From: Methanospirillum stamsii
Lineage (GTDB): Archaea; Halobacteriota; Methanomicrobia; Methanomicrobiales; Methanospirillaceae
NCBI RefSeq assembly: GCF_046244385.1
Contig: NZ_CP176366.1
Location: 744,001 to 808,000 of the forward strand
DNA length: 64,000 nucleotides
Direction of reading: 5' to 3'
A model generated the notes under the pieces. The model worked only from the letters and a program-made list of their open reading frames with translations. It did not search any database and had not been told where the DNA came from. This document shows positions 19,042 to 27,868 of the stretch, one piece after another. Position 1 is the stretch's first letter, and each line of letters begins with the position of its first letter. The translations under genes were made by a program, and so were the position numbers.

Positions 19042-20550
19042 TCAGGGGGTTACTGCCCATGCAGGAAGATCAAACGATATACCAAGTGCCCACAGGACAA
19101 TAGTGTACATAAACAGGGTTACCAGAAGAATACCTAGGATATTTAAACTAAACCCGGTTCGCATCAGATCCCGCATTGTCAGGTATCCGGTACTATATGC
19201 AACGGCATTTGGAGGTGTTGCAACCGGAAGCATGAATGCCAGGGATGCTGTGAGAGCAGCGGTAAGCATTAAAATCGCCGGATTTATCATGAGACTCACC
19301 GAGGTTACAGCCAGAATAGGCATCATAACAGAAGCTATTGCAGTATTGGATGTTACTTCAGTCAGGAATGAAACCAGAATGGCAACCAGAAGAACAATAA
19401 ATAACACATCCAGTATGCTCAATGCAGTAAGGTGCTTTACCAGTTCATCGGCAAGTCCGGATTTTATAAAGGCCTTGGATAAACAGATACCTCCTCCAAA
19501 GAGAAGAAGAATACCCCATGGAATTTTTAAAGCGTTTTCCCAGTCCATTGTGTATTCATGGGTTCTGATATTTATTGGAAGCAGAAAGAGAAGGATTGCT
19601 CCAAACATCGCGATGGTTGAGTCATCAATGCCAGGAAACAAGATATCCAGACCTGGAATGGTGATTTCTCCGATTTTTTTGGTACTGGAGAAGATCCACA
19701 TAAGAGCAGTCATCACAAAAACTATCAGGGTCCACCGCTCCCCCGTAGTAATCGGGCCGAGTTTTTTCTTCTCCTGCAAAATAATATCCCTACTCTGGGG
19801 GAGTTTAGAGGGAAGATGGCGGTATGGGCCGTAAATCAACCAGAGCCAGGTCAGAGGGATAAAAATTGCAACAAGAGGAATACCAAATAGCATCCAGTCT
19901 ACAAACCCAATCGTCGGGGCATCAGGAAACAGCGTTTTAAGCTGGGCAAGAAAGATACCATTCGGGGGAGAGCCAATAATGGTGCCAAGACCACCGATGG
20001 AAGCTGCATATGCAATGGAAATGACCAGGGCTTTTGCAAAATCAAGACCCCCTTCTTCCCCACTCTCTTTTTTAAAGGCATCAACACCAATAGTCCCGAT
20101 TATTGCAACGGCAATTGGAATCATCATCATTGCGGTTGCGGTATTTGAAATCCACAGGGAAAGAAAAGCAGTCGCAATCATGAATCCGAGAATAATCTGG
20201 CGCGGACTGGTCCCGGTCAGTAGTATAATGGAAAGTGCAATTCTCCTATGCAGGTTCCACTTCTGCATGGATGCTGCGATGATAAACCCACCCAGAAAAA
20301 GAAATATTGTTTTGTCAGCATAGGGTGCACAGGCTTCCGCTGGTGTAAGAACACTAAATAGGGGAAACCCCACCAGAGGAACAAGAGCAGTCACCGGGAT
20401 TGGAACAGCTTCAGTTATCCACCAGATGATCATCAGTATGGTCACTGCAGCCGTAGCCTGAATTTCCCAGGATATGAAGATTGATTCGGGCATTATCATG
20501 ATAAGGGCGGCTACTACCAGACCCAGAACCAGACAAAAAAAGTTCTTCAT
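19042..20550 (-). CDS. DASS-family (SLC13) sodium-coupled anion symporter
   Basis: This integral membrane protein has 502 residues and about 12 hydrophobic segments. Both family SNT motifs are visible: WISNTATAMMMIPIAVAI in the first half and EVTSNTAIASVMMPIL in the second, with the VPIPVTALVPL region near the N-terminus. DASS proteins import dicarboxylates, sulfate or phosphate with Na+. The SNT motifs form the sodium and substrate sites. Dicarboxylate or sulfate are the likeliest substrates, but residues alone do not decide. It is divergent from the adenine methylase gene. Confidence 0.9.
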   Translation of the reverse strand: MKNFFCLVLGLVVAALIMIMPESIFISWEIQATAAVTILMIIWWITEAVPIPVTALVPLVGFPLFSVLTPAEACAPYADKTIFLFLGGFIIAASMQKWNLHRRIALSIILLTGTSPRQIILGFMIATAFLSLWISNTATAMMMIPIAVAIIGTIGVDAFKKESGEEGGLDFAKALVISIAYAASIGGLGTIIGSPPNGIFLAQLKTLFPDAPTIGFVDWMLFGIPLVAIFIPLTWLWLIYGPYRHLPSKLPQSRDIILQEKKKLGPITTGERWTLIVFVMTALMWIFSSTKKIGEITIPGLDILFPGIDDSTIAMFGAILLFLLPINIRTHEYTMDWENALKIPWGILLLFGGGICLSKAFIKSGLADELVKHLTALSILDVLFIVLLVAILVSFLTEVTSNTAIASVMMPILAVTSVSLMINPAILMLTAALTASLAFMLPVATPPNAVAYSTGYLTMRDLMRTGFSLNILGILLVTLFMYTIVLWALGISFDLPAWAVTP

Positions 20551-20611
20551 TTCCTATATGTTTGGATCATGGAGATTTAATCCGTCCGAATTATCTTTTC
20601 CGAACTGCAAT

Positions 20612-21601
20612 ATGTACATCAGTTATCAAATGAAGAAAAAATCCGATATAATAATTCAGTCAATCCATAGAAAACGTGGAAACGGGGATGATGAATACGC
20701 TAAACCTTTTTTAAAATGGGCAGGCGGAAAAAGTCAGCTGCTTTTGGAATTTGCAGAAAGACTACCTGCTGGACTTGAGCAGGGGAGCATAACCAGGTAT
20801 GTTGAACCTTTTGTTGGCGGGGGAGCAATGTTCTTTTACATTGCCCAACTCTTTCCATTGAAAGAATCGGTTATTTGTGACATCAACCCTGAACTCATCC
20901 TGACCTGGCAGACGATAAAATATGATGTTGAATCTCTTATCCAATTGTTGACAGATCTCCAGATAACATATGATTCCCTGGACCAGAATAAGAGAATGGA
21001 TCTTTTTTATCAGGTCCGTGACTCTTTGAATAAAGAACAGAAAAAATTTGACTACAATACATACCATAAAGAAACGATAAGAAGGGCATCTCAACTCATA
21101 TTTCTCAACAGAACATGTTTTAACGGACTTTTCCGGTTAAATTCAAAGGGGGAATTCAACGTTCCTTTTGGGAAATATAAAAATCCAACCATCGTGAATG
21201 AAAAAAACCTGCGAAAAGTGTCAGCATTACTCAGCAACACCACTATTATCCAGGGAGACTTTAACCAGTGTCTTCAGTATGCAGGTCCGGGTGCATTTAT
21301 ATATATAGATCCCCCCTACCGGCCTCTGAATCAAACCTCAAAATTTACCGGATATTCCCAGGAAGGCTTTTTTGAAAAAGATCAGATAAGGTTGTCTGAC
21401 TTTTTCACTGATGCCCATAAAACCGGGGCACAAATAATGCTGAGTAACTCAGACCCAAAAAATGAAGATCCATCTGATCATTTTTTTGACGATATATACA
21501 GGGATTATACAATTGAACGGGTCCAGGCAAAACGGATGATTAATAGTGATGCAGAAAAACGAGGATCAATAAACGAACTTATTATCCGGAATTACCAATA
21601 A
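20612..21601 (+). CDS. dam: DNA adenine-N6 methyltransferase, Dam/D12 class
   Basis: This class alpha N6-adenine methyltransferase of about 330 residues transfers methyl from S-adenosylmethionine to adenine. The SAM motif is FLKWAGGKSQLL, followed by YVEPFVGGGAMFFY and ICDINPELILTWQ; the catalytic motif IV is YIDPPYRPL. Family members usually recognise GATC. The frame is open from 20474, but that would overlap the divergent DASS gene and add residues with no family match, so ATG 20612 (or 20630) was chosen. No restriction endonuclease is beside it, so it looks like an orphan methylase. Confidence 0.88.
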   Translation: MYISYQMKKKSDIIIQSIHRKRGNGDDEYAKPFLKWAGGKSQLLLEFAERLPAGLEQGSITRYVEPFVGGGAMFFYIAQLFPLKESVICDINPELILTWQTIKYDVESLIQLLTDLQITYDSLDQNKRMDLFYQVRDSLNKEQKKFDYNTYHKETIRRASQLIFLNRTCFNGLFRLNSKGEFNVPFGKYKNPTIVNEKNLRKVSALLSNTTIIQGDFNQCLQYAGPGAFIYIDPPYRPLNQTSKFTGYSQEGFFEKDQIRLSDFFTDAHKTGAQIMLSNSDPKNEDPSDHFFDDIYRDYTIERVQAKRMINSDAEKRGSINELIIRNYQ

Positions 21602-21612
21602 AAATAAGAGAT

Positions 21613-23535
21613 TTATCCGACAATACTCCCACTTCCTGAACTATAAAGCCAGTACCCCTGCATCGGTTTTACCATCCGGTCATCATCCTGATCACCTGAT
21701 CCTCCATTGAGAATGGGTGTTTCATACTGCTGGATGGTTGAATCAAACCCGACAAGATATTTCCAGATATCCTGAATAGGGGAGAGTGCCTGTTTTGCAC
21801 TGACTGATTCTTTAGAGGGAAGGCCAAAAGTATTCCACCCTGATTTCACTTCTTTTATAACCTGAACCGGTGATTTTATGTAACTCAGGGATATCGTATC
21901 TTCTTTAGTCGAATATACCCAGTATCCGGTCATGATGGAAAGGAGATCTGTTGCCTTAAGAGTAATCCAGCCATCCGGGTTTTTATACGCAAGAACGGAA
22001 TGACCCCCGGAACTTACCTTTTCAAAAATAGAGGCAGTATCACTTCCTGAAGCAAGAGGTCGTGGAACTGACACAAAATTCCAGCCCTTGTGGAGTGATA
22101 TTACATCTTCAACCGAGAGGGATTGTAATGCAGAAGTCAGGTTTACACGTCCGTTTGCTGCAACCCTGCCCGAAAGTGATGACACCGGATCTGAATGACT
22201 CATAAGAAGGTTTCTCACTTCCAGGGGTGATAATTTGTTATCGGTCTCAAAGATCAGGGCAGCCATTCCCGCTACCATAGCAGTTGCCTGTGAGGTCCCG
22301 TTTAAATAAGTATATCGATCACCACTACTCTGCATAAGGGAAGTACTGTAGATTTGGATACCTGGTGCAGCCAGATGGACACTGCTTCCATAGTTTGATG
22401 TCGATGAGAGGGTATCATCGGCATTGGTTCCAGCTACTCCGATAATATTGTCCAGATTGTATGAAGAGGGATAATGTGGTGTTATATCATTACTCTGCCC
22501 ATTATTACCTGCAGCACATACAAAAAGTGCGGGAGATGCGGTTATCGTATCTGATAATGCCTGTGAGTATTCCGTTCCTCCAAAAGAGCAACTTACAATA
22601 TCTGCCCCTACCTGTGTGGAATACTCAATTCCTTTAATAATATCTGAGGTGTATGCAGTCCCCTGTGCATCTATTGCTTTTACTGCAACAATTTTTGTTT
22701 TCCAGGAAACTCCGGAGGTTCCAATTCCATTATTGCCGACTGCACCGATTAGTCCGGCACAATGAGTTCCATGTCCGAAATCATCCATTGGATCATAATC
22801 CTGGTTGATAACATCATATCCATGTTCTCCATTTGGACCGGTCCACATATTGGAGACAAGGTCAGGATGTGTATAATCCACCCCGGTATCCAGAACTGCA
22901 ACGAGTACTGTTCCGGAACCGGTCGTAATATCCCAGCCATTGACCACTCTTCCATCTGAACCGGCTTTACCCGGAATAACTCCTTCCCGGTATACCTGAC
23001 CGGTATTCTCCAAACCCCACTGTCTCCAGAACTGTGGATCATCCGGCACCTTTGCAATAGTCCAGAGGTAGTCCGGTTCGGCATACAATACACCGGGTGT
23101 TTCAGATATTTTTTCTACTGCTTCATCCCTTGATATTCCGGATGTATTACACAGAGCAAGCCCGGGCATTAACGTAGATCCTAAATCTTCAACTACCTGT
23201 ATACCCTCGATGGAGATATCAGAAAGGGTTGAGACATCTGAAACGTTGTACCTGACCAGTATCCGGCCTGAATTATCCTCACCAGAATAAGAAATAGCAG
23301 CTGATTCTGATGAAAGAGCGGAAGGACTATCATTCGTACCAAGAGACTGATTTGTTTGTGTTTTAACAAAAGGAACAATAGGAACCTGTGTTTCATTAAT
23401 AATCTGGTTGTAATCCGGGGTATCAAAAAAAACACGTGCTGAAGGATGCCAACTTGAAACTGGTTCTGAAACTACAGAATTCATAAAAAGCAGAGCAATA
23501 ATCGTCAGAAATAACCATCCTATCGGTCTTCCCAT
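21613..23535 (-). CDS. secreted subtilisin-like serine protease (S8) with shared C-terminal domain
   Basis: An exported subtilase of 640 residues, counted from ATG 23535. It has a signal peptide, a fervidolysin-type propeptide (RILVRYNVSD to VLYAEPDYLW), and then the catalytic domain with Asp in AVLDTGVDYTHPDL (about D216), His in DDFGHGTHCAG (about H255) and Ser in LNGTSQATAMVAG (about S415). The oxyanion Asn is in CAAGNNGQ. The last ~155 residues (KGWNFVSVPRPLASGSDTASIF onward) match the end of the DUF3821 surface protein, including the paired YLVGFDSTIQQYETP / YLVGYDASVQQYTAP. The domain probably targets both proteins to the same envelope site. It converges with the methylase gene, 11 bases apart. 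Confidence 0.9.
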   Translation of the reverse strand: MGRPIGWLFLTIIALLFMNSVVSEPVSSWHPSARVFFDTPDYNQIINETQVPIVPFVKTQTNQSLGTNDSPSALSSESAAISYSGEDNSGRILVRYNVSDVSTLSDISIEGIQVVEDLGSTLMPGLALCNTSGISRDEAVEKISETPGVLYAEPDYLWTIAKVPDDPQFWRQWGLENTGQVYREGVIPGKAGSDGRVVNGWDITTGSGTVLVAVLDTGVDYTHPDLVSNMWTGPNGEHGYDVINQDYDPMDDFGHGTHCAGLIGAVGNNGIGTSGVSWKTKIVAVKAIDAQGTAYTSDIIKGIEYSTQVGADIVSCSFGGTEYSQALSDTITASPALFVCAAGNNGQSNDITPHYPSSYNLDNIIGVAGTNADDTLSSTSNYGSSVHLAAPGIQIYSTSLMQSSGDRYTYLNGTSQATAMVAGMAALIFETDNKLSPLEVRNLLMSHSDPVSSLSGRVAANGRVNLTSALQSLSVEDVISLHKGWNFVSVPRPLASGSDTASIFEKVSSGGHSVLAYKNPDGWITLKATDLLSIMTGYWVYSTKEDTISLSYIKSPVQVIKEVKSGWNTFGLPSKESVSAKQALSPIQDIWKYLVGFDSTIQQYETPILNGGSGDQDDDRMVKPMQGYWLYSSGSGSIVG

Positions 23536-23618
23536 CTCACTCACTGTTGAATGATTACCGGGAGAGTAGATAAGGTTTCATACTTTACCACCGATTAAAT
23601 GTTAGGGATCGAGGGAAT

Positions 23619-25409
23619 ATGAGCTACTCACTTCTTTTTGTAGATGATGATAAGGAGATCTGTACGATTGCAAAATCTTTTCTTGAAAAAACTGATTCCT
23701 TCAAAGTTGCCACCGCTGACTCCGTTAAAGAATCATTTCACCTGTTAAAGAAAAATCATTATGATGCAATCATCTCCGATTTTAATATGCCTGAAGAGGA
23801 TGGAATTTCCTTTCTTCGGGAGGTAAGAAGTGAGGGCAATAAGATCCCCTTTGTCATACTCACCGGCATGGGGAAAGAAGAAGTAATAATTAATGCCCTC
23901 AACAGTGGAGCTGACCTTTACTTTGTAAAGGATGAAAGCCCGAAAGAACTGTTCGGGTTGTTATCCGAAAAACTACTCCAGGTAATTAAATCCAAGCAGG
24001 CAGAGATTGTTTTTCATGAAATATTTAACCAGTCACCGATAGCAATTTTGCTCTACAATTCTGAAGGCAAATTAGTTCAGGCAAATCCAGCCTGTATGAA
24101 GATGTTTAATGTATCAGATAAAAGCGAGATAGATCTTTTTGGGAATTCTACCGATCAGACAATACCAATGGATATGTTAACGGAGCTTAAAACCGGAGAA
24201 CAGATTGATTACACCATTCCCATTACGATAAACCGGAGGGATATAAAAAATGATAGTGAGAAGTATACTTTGGAAAAACGTTTTATCAATATTCTCATCA
24301 CACCAATTTCCCTGTCATATCCGGATATAACCGGCGAATTTCTGATACAACTGCAGGATCTGACCGAACAAAAACTCTCAGAATTTACCCTGAAAACCAG
24401 TGAAGAGCGATACAGGAGCTTTTTTGTAAATAGTCATTCGATTATGCTGATTATTCATCCGGAATCAGGGAAAATTATGGATGCAAATGCAGCTGCCTGT
24501 TCATATTATGGATATACCCATGATGAACTTCTCAACATGAATTTTTCCGTCCTCCATACCCATGAGATGGATGAATTTAATCATAATATGCAGCAGGCAA
24601 TACAAAAAGAAAAATCAATTTTTTACCTTGAACATCGTCTTTCTTCAGGAGAAATCCGGGATGTTGAGATCCATAGCGGCTTTATCACAATTGAAAATCA
24701 GAAGGTACTCTATGTAATCATTCACGATATTACCGAAAAAAAACGTTCTGAAGAAGCCCTCATAATAGCGAATAAAAAACTGAATATGCTATCTTCCATA
24801 ACCAGGCACGATATTCTCAATGTTCTTACCGCTCTTATCGGGTACCTTGAATTTGCAGGAACTGAAACTTCAATTGAAGAGACCAGAGGATTCATTTTAA
24901 AAGCACAAATGGCGTCAAGATCCATCCGTCACCATATTGAGTTTACCCGTGACTATCAGGACCTTGGAACAAAGGAACCGGTATGGCATGACATAAGGGC
25001 AATTTTAAAAAGTTCTGCAAATCTTGTCAATGCAAAACACGTTAATATTCTGTTTGATGATTCCACTCATCTGGTTGTCCTTGCAGATCCTCTTCTTCTG
25101 AAGGTAATTTATAATCTCCTGGAAAATGCAGTACGACATGGTAAAAAAGTGACAAAAATCACCAGCTCATGGCATAAGGGAGAAGATGGAACCCTCAAAT
25201 GGATCATTGAAGATGACGGAATAGGGATCCCTCATTCACAAAAAACCCGGATTTTCGCCAGAGAGGTCGGGTCTAATACAGGTCTTGGTTTATTTCTTGC
25301 TCGTGAAATCCTCGCCATCACAGGGATTGCAATTGAAGAAAATGGTGATGAAGAAAAAGGAGCACGATTCACCATGACCATTCCGGATGGAAAATACCGG
25401 ATTGAATAA
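23619..25409 (+). CDS. sensor histidine kinase: receiver, two PAS domains, kinase core
   Basis: A 596-residue soluble protein. The receiver domain (1-120) is intact: VDDD acidic pocket, ISDFNMPEEDG with the phospho-Asp, LTGMG, and VKDE with its Lys. PAS modules follow at about 130-255 and 262-385. The kinase core has an unusual dimerisation box, SITRHDILNVLTALIGYLEF (phospho-His about 397), common in methanogen kinases, then NLLENAVRHGK, DDGIGIPHSQ and GLGLFLAREIL of the ATPase domain. The ATG follows GAGGGA. The REC-PAS-HK order suggests it is itself the target of an upstream kinase. It is divergent from the protease gene, with about 80 bases between. Confidence 0.92.
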   Translation: MSYSLLFVDDDKEICTIAKSFLEKTDSFKVATADSVKESFHLLKKNHYDAIISDFNMPEEDGISFLREVRSEGNKIPFVILTGMGKEEVIINALNSGADLYFVKDESPKELFGLLSEKLLQVIKSKQAEIVFHEIFNQSPIAILLYNSEGKLVQANPACMKMFNVSDKSEIDLFGNSTDQTIPMDMLTELKTGEQIDYTIPITINRRDIKNDSEKYTLEKRFINILITPISLSYPDITGEFLIQLQDLTEQKLSEFTLKTSEERYRSFFVNSHSIMLIIHPESGKIMDANAAACSYYGYTHDELLNMNFSVLHTHEMDEFNHNMQQAIQKEKSIFYLEHRLSSGEIRDVEIHSGFITIENQKVLYVIIHDITEKKRSEEALIIANKKLNMLSSITRHDILNVLTALIGYLEFAGTETSIEETRGFILKAQMASRSIRHHIEFTRDYQDLGTKEPVWHDIRAILKSSANLVNAKHVNILFDDSTHLVVLADPLLLKVIYNLLENAVRHGKKVTKITSSWHKGEDGTLKWIIEDDGIGIPHSQKTRIFAREVGSNTGLGLFLAREILAITGIAIEENGDEEKGARFTMTIPDGKYRIE

Positions 25410-25459
25410 CTATTAAAATATAACCCCGTTAACGGGGACTACATAGTGAAAATGGGTGA

Positions 25460-26734
25460 CTATCGGGAGGACTTTGCAGTCCAGTTATTCCCATCGACAG
25501 CGATTACAATGGTCCCATTTACATCGGTCCTGAATATTTGTGATCCTTGTTTTTCTATTGCATTCATGGTACCGGACCTTGGATAATCATAAGGATTGCC
25601 TGAACCAACAGAGATCACCACCGCCTCAGGTCTGACATTCGATATTGATGATATTGCATCATCAGAACCATGATCCGGAACCTTCAATATTGTAGCAGGA
25701 GTTTTCACATCCGATGCATCACCAGGCATGAGTACAGTTACATTTTGAACGGTTATCCTCAGCACAAGTGAATCTTCATCAGGATGGCCAGTCAGGGTGT
25801 ATGGACTGATGATATCGATACCAGCCATCGATGTGAATGGAATCTTCATCCCTGCTTTTACAATGGAACGAACCGCCTGATCAGATATCACCAGCTCAAT
25901 TACCTTTCTATATAAATCTGAATTATACGGCTCACCATTATCAATGTATGTCTTCACCTCAAATGTCTGTAGGACATCTATCATTCCTCCGATATGGTCA
26001 TCGAACGGGTGAGATGCAATAACCATATCAAGGGTTGAAATATTTTGTTTTTTCAGGTAATCAACAAGTCGTGGTCCTGATGTTGAAGGCCCTGCATCGA
26101 TGAGAACATTTTTTCCATCACTCTGGATAAGGGTTGCATCTCCCTGGCTGACATCAATGAAATGAAATAAAACCTCAGGCTTTTGTGTTGGAACGGGTAT
26201 TGGGGTCGCGATTGGAGATGGAATTGTAACCTGAGGAATTGGGGTCTCGGTAACCAGAGGGGTTACTTCAACCACAGGAGTATTAGGAACACCAGATATT
26301 CCCTGAATCATACCATCCTGAATCGAAAAGCCTGGCACAAACCCGGACAACAATGCAAATGCAAGTAATCCTACGGTGACCAGACAGGTCAGACTTATGA
26401 GTAGTGCCCGGATTATCCGGCCGGGTCTTTTTTGTTCGGTCAGTTCCATCATTTTTGGATTTTTTCTGATGGTGGGGGGAGATTTTGCACGAATTAAATT
26501 CCGCTTATAAACTGTATTTTCAGGGTCGAGTGAGAGAGCATTTTCAAAGCAATGTATGGCACTATCTTTATGAGCAGTTTGGGAAAGTGCAACACCAAAC
26601 GCATTCCAGGCTTTATGGTTTTTATCATCCTTTTCAACAAGTTCCGAAAAAATATCAATAGCTTCTTCTGTTTTTTCGTTTTTCAGGAAAGATATCCCTT
26701 TATTAAAAAGTTCCTCATCCGGATCCACAGCCAT
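25460..26734 (-). CDS. TPR - transmembrane - ComEC-like metallo-beta-lactamase fusion
   Basis: A 424-residue membrane-bound protein. The N-terminal ~90 residues are about two TPR repeats (AWNAFGVALSQTAHKDSAIHCFENALSLDPEN). One membrane helix follows (about 110-135), then a Pro/Thr/Val-rich linker (about 150-190). The C-terminal ~230 residues are a ComEC/Rec2-type MBL domain: HFIDVSQGDATLI, VLIDAGPSTSG, VIASHPFDDHIGGM. The motif HPFDDH has Phe where the second metal-binding His usually stands, and LKVPDHGSDD replaces the usual HHGS, so metal binding may be altered. The linker after the helix suggests an outward-facing domain. ATG after AGGA. This is not a competence channel: the ComEC membrane part is missing. 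Confidence 0.8.
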   Translation of the reverse strand: MAVDPDEELFNKGISFLKNEKTEEAIDIFSELVEKDDKNHKAWNAFGVALSQTAHKDSAIHCFENALSLDPENTVYKRNLIRAKSPPTIRKNPKMMELTEQKRPGRIIRALLISLTCLVTVGLLAFALLSGFVPGFSIQDGMIQGISGVPNTPVVEVTPLVTETPIPQVTIPSPIATPIPVPTQKPEVLFHFIDVSQGDATLIQSDGKNVLIDAGPSTSGPRLVDYLKKQNISTLDMVIASHPFDDHIGGMIDVLQTFEVKTYIDNGEPYNSDLYRKVIELVISDQAVRSIVKAGMKIPFTSMAGIDIISPYTLTGHPDEDSLVLRITVQNVTVLMPGDASDVKTPATILKVPDHGSDDAISSISNVRPEAVVISVGSGNPYDYPRSGTMNAIEKQGSQIFRTDVNGTIVIAVDGNNWTAKSSR

Positions 26735-26902
26735 TTCCTGGTGGATATTTCGCAGATAACAACATAAACCCTCTCATCAGCGAGGGTCCGACCAGGTGAT
26801 GAATTGTGAATCGATAAATCGGAATCTATTATTACTTCTTGACACCATACTGCTTGTTTTAAGATACACAATTAATCGTATGCGAGATAACTGGTGGCCG
26901 GC

Positions 26903-27859
26903 ATGAACGAAAAGATGACAATAATCGCAGGGATTATCATATTATGTCTCATTGCTCTAATATTTGTGATGATCCAAATCAAACCGGATACATCAGAAAA
27001 AATTACACTGGAAGATAAACTGGACAGAATCAACAGCAGGGGAACACTGATAATCGCCACGGATCCGGCATCCTCGCCATTTTCAGAATTAATACCCGGG
27101 TCAGAGAGAACTGCAGATTCTAAATGTGAACCGGCAGCATATACCTCAGATGAACTTAAAGGCTTTGATGTTGCTGTAGGGAGTGAAATTGCAAAGAGAA
27201 TTGGAGTGGAGCCATGTTTTGTAACTCCCATCTGGACCAGAATCGTTAATGGTGACTGGGCAGACTCATGGGACATCAGTGTTGGATCGATGTCTATTTC
27301 CAATGAACGGATGGAAAAACTTTTATTTACAAAACCATACAACTCTGCCCCCGCCCTGGTTTTTGTCCGCCAGAGTGACCAGCAATATCAGGATATAGAA
27401 GATTTGGCAGGAAAAAGAATAGGAGTTTGTGCTGGCTGTGTTCAGGAAAAGTACCTTGAAGGTAATCTGACCCTGCCAGGTGAAACAATCAGATGCAAAA
27501 TACAGAATGCTGTTCCGGTGGCATATAACTATGAAACCCTTGCCTTTGCTGATCTTTCATCTAATTCCCTCCCGAAGATAGATGCAGTTATATCTGATGC
27601 CCCTATTGGAATGGCATCGATTCGTCAGGGTATGCCTCTGCGTCCATTATCTGAACCGGCATACTACAGTTTTTTCGCTGCTGCCATTGATAAAAAAAGT
27701 TCTACCAACCAATGGATCTTTTTAGAGACGGTAGATAAAATCATCCAGGAGATGCATGATGACGGAACTCTCGGAATGCTGGCTGGAAAATATCTTATAG
27801 ATGATTATACCAAAGAAGCAGGACGTTTTAACATCAGTTCCCTGAAAAAGTTTGAGTAA
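26903..27859 (+). CDS. periplasmic-type solute-binding protein (SBP_bac_3)
   Basis: This protein has an N-terminal membrane or signal helix (TIIAGIIILCLIALIFVMIQI), then a family 3 solute-binding fold: GTLIIATDPASSPFSEL, ELKGFDVAVGSEIAKRIGVEPCFV, WDISVGSMSISNERMEKLLFTKPY, then DLAGKRIGVCAGC. These match polar amino-acid-binding proteins. No ABC permease or ATPase follows; instead a sensor kinase starts nine bases downstream. It therefore probably presents a ligand to that kinase rather than to a transporter. ATG 26903 was preferred over GTG 26894 because GGTGG (overlapping that GTG) is correctly spaced before the ATG. Confidence 0.85.
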   Translation: MNEKMTIIAGIIILCLIALIFVMIQIKPDTSEKITLEDKLDRINSRGTLIIATDPASSPFSELIPGSERTADSKCEPAAYTSDELKGFDVAVGSEIAKRIGVEPCFVTPIWTRIVNGDWADSWDISVGSMSISNERMEKLLFTKPYNSAPALVFVRQSDQQYQDIEDLAGKRIGVCAGCVQEKYLEGNLTLPGETIRCKIQNAVPVAYNYETLAFADLSSNSLPKIDAVISDAPIGMASIRQGMPLRPLSEPAYYSFFAAAIDKKSSTNQWIFLETVDKIIQEMHDDGTLGMLAGKYLIDDYTKEAGRFNISSLKKFE

Positions 27860-27868
27860 GGATGGGAA

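Noticed and set aside
19103..19834. 243-codon plus-strand frame opposite the DASS transporter
   Set aside because: Antisense shadow of a polytopic membrane protein gene whose own motifs are clear.
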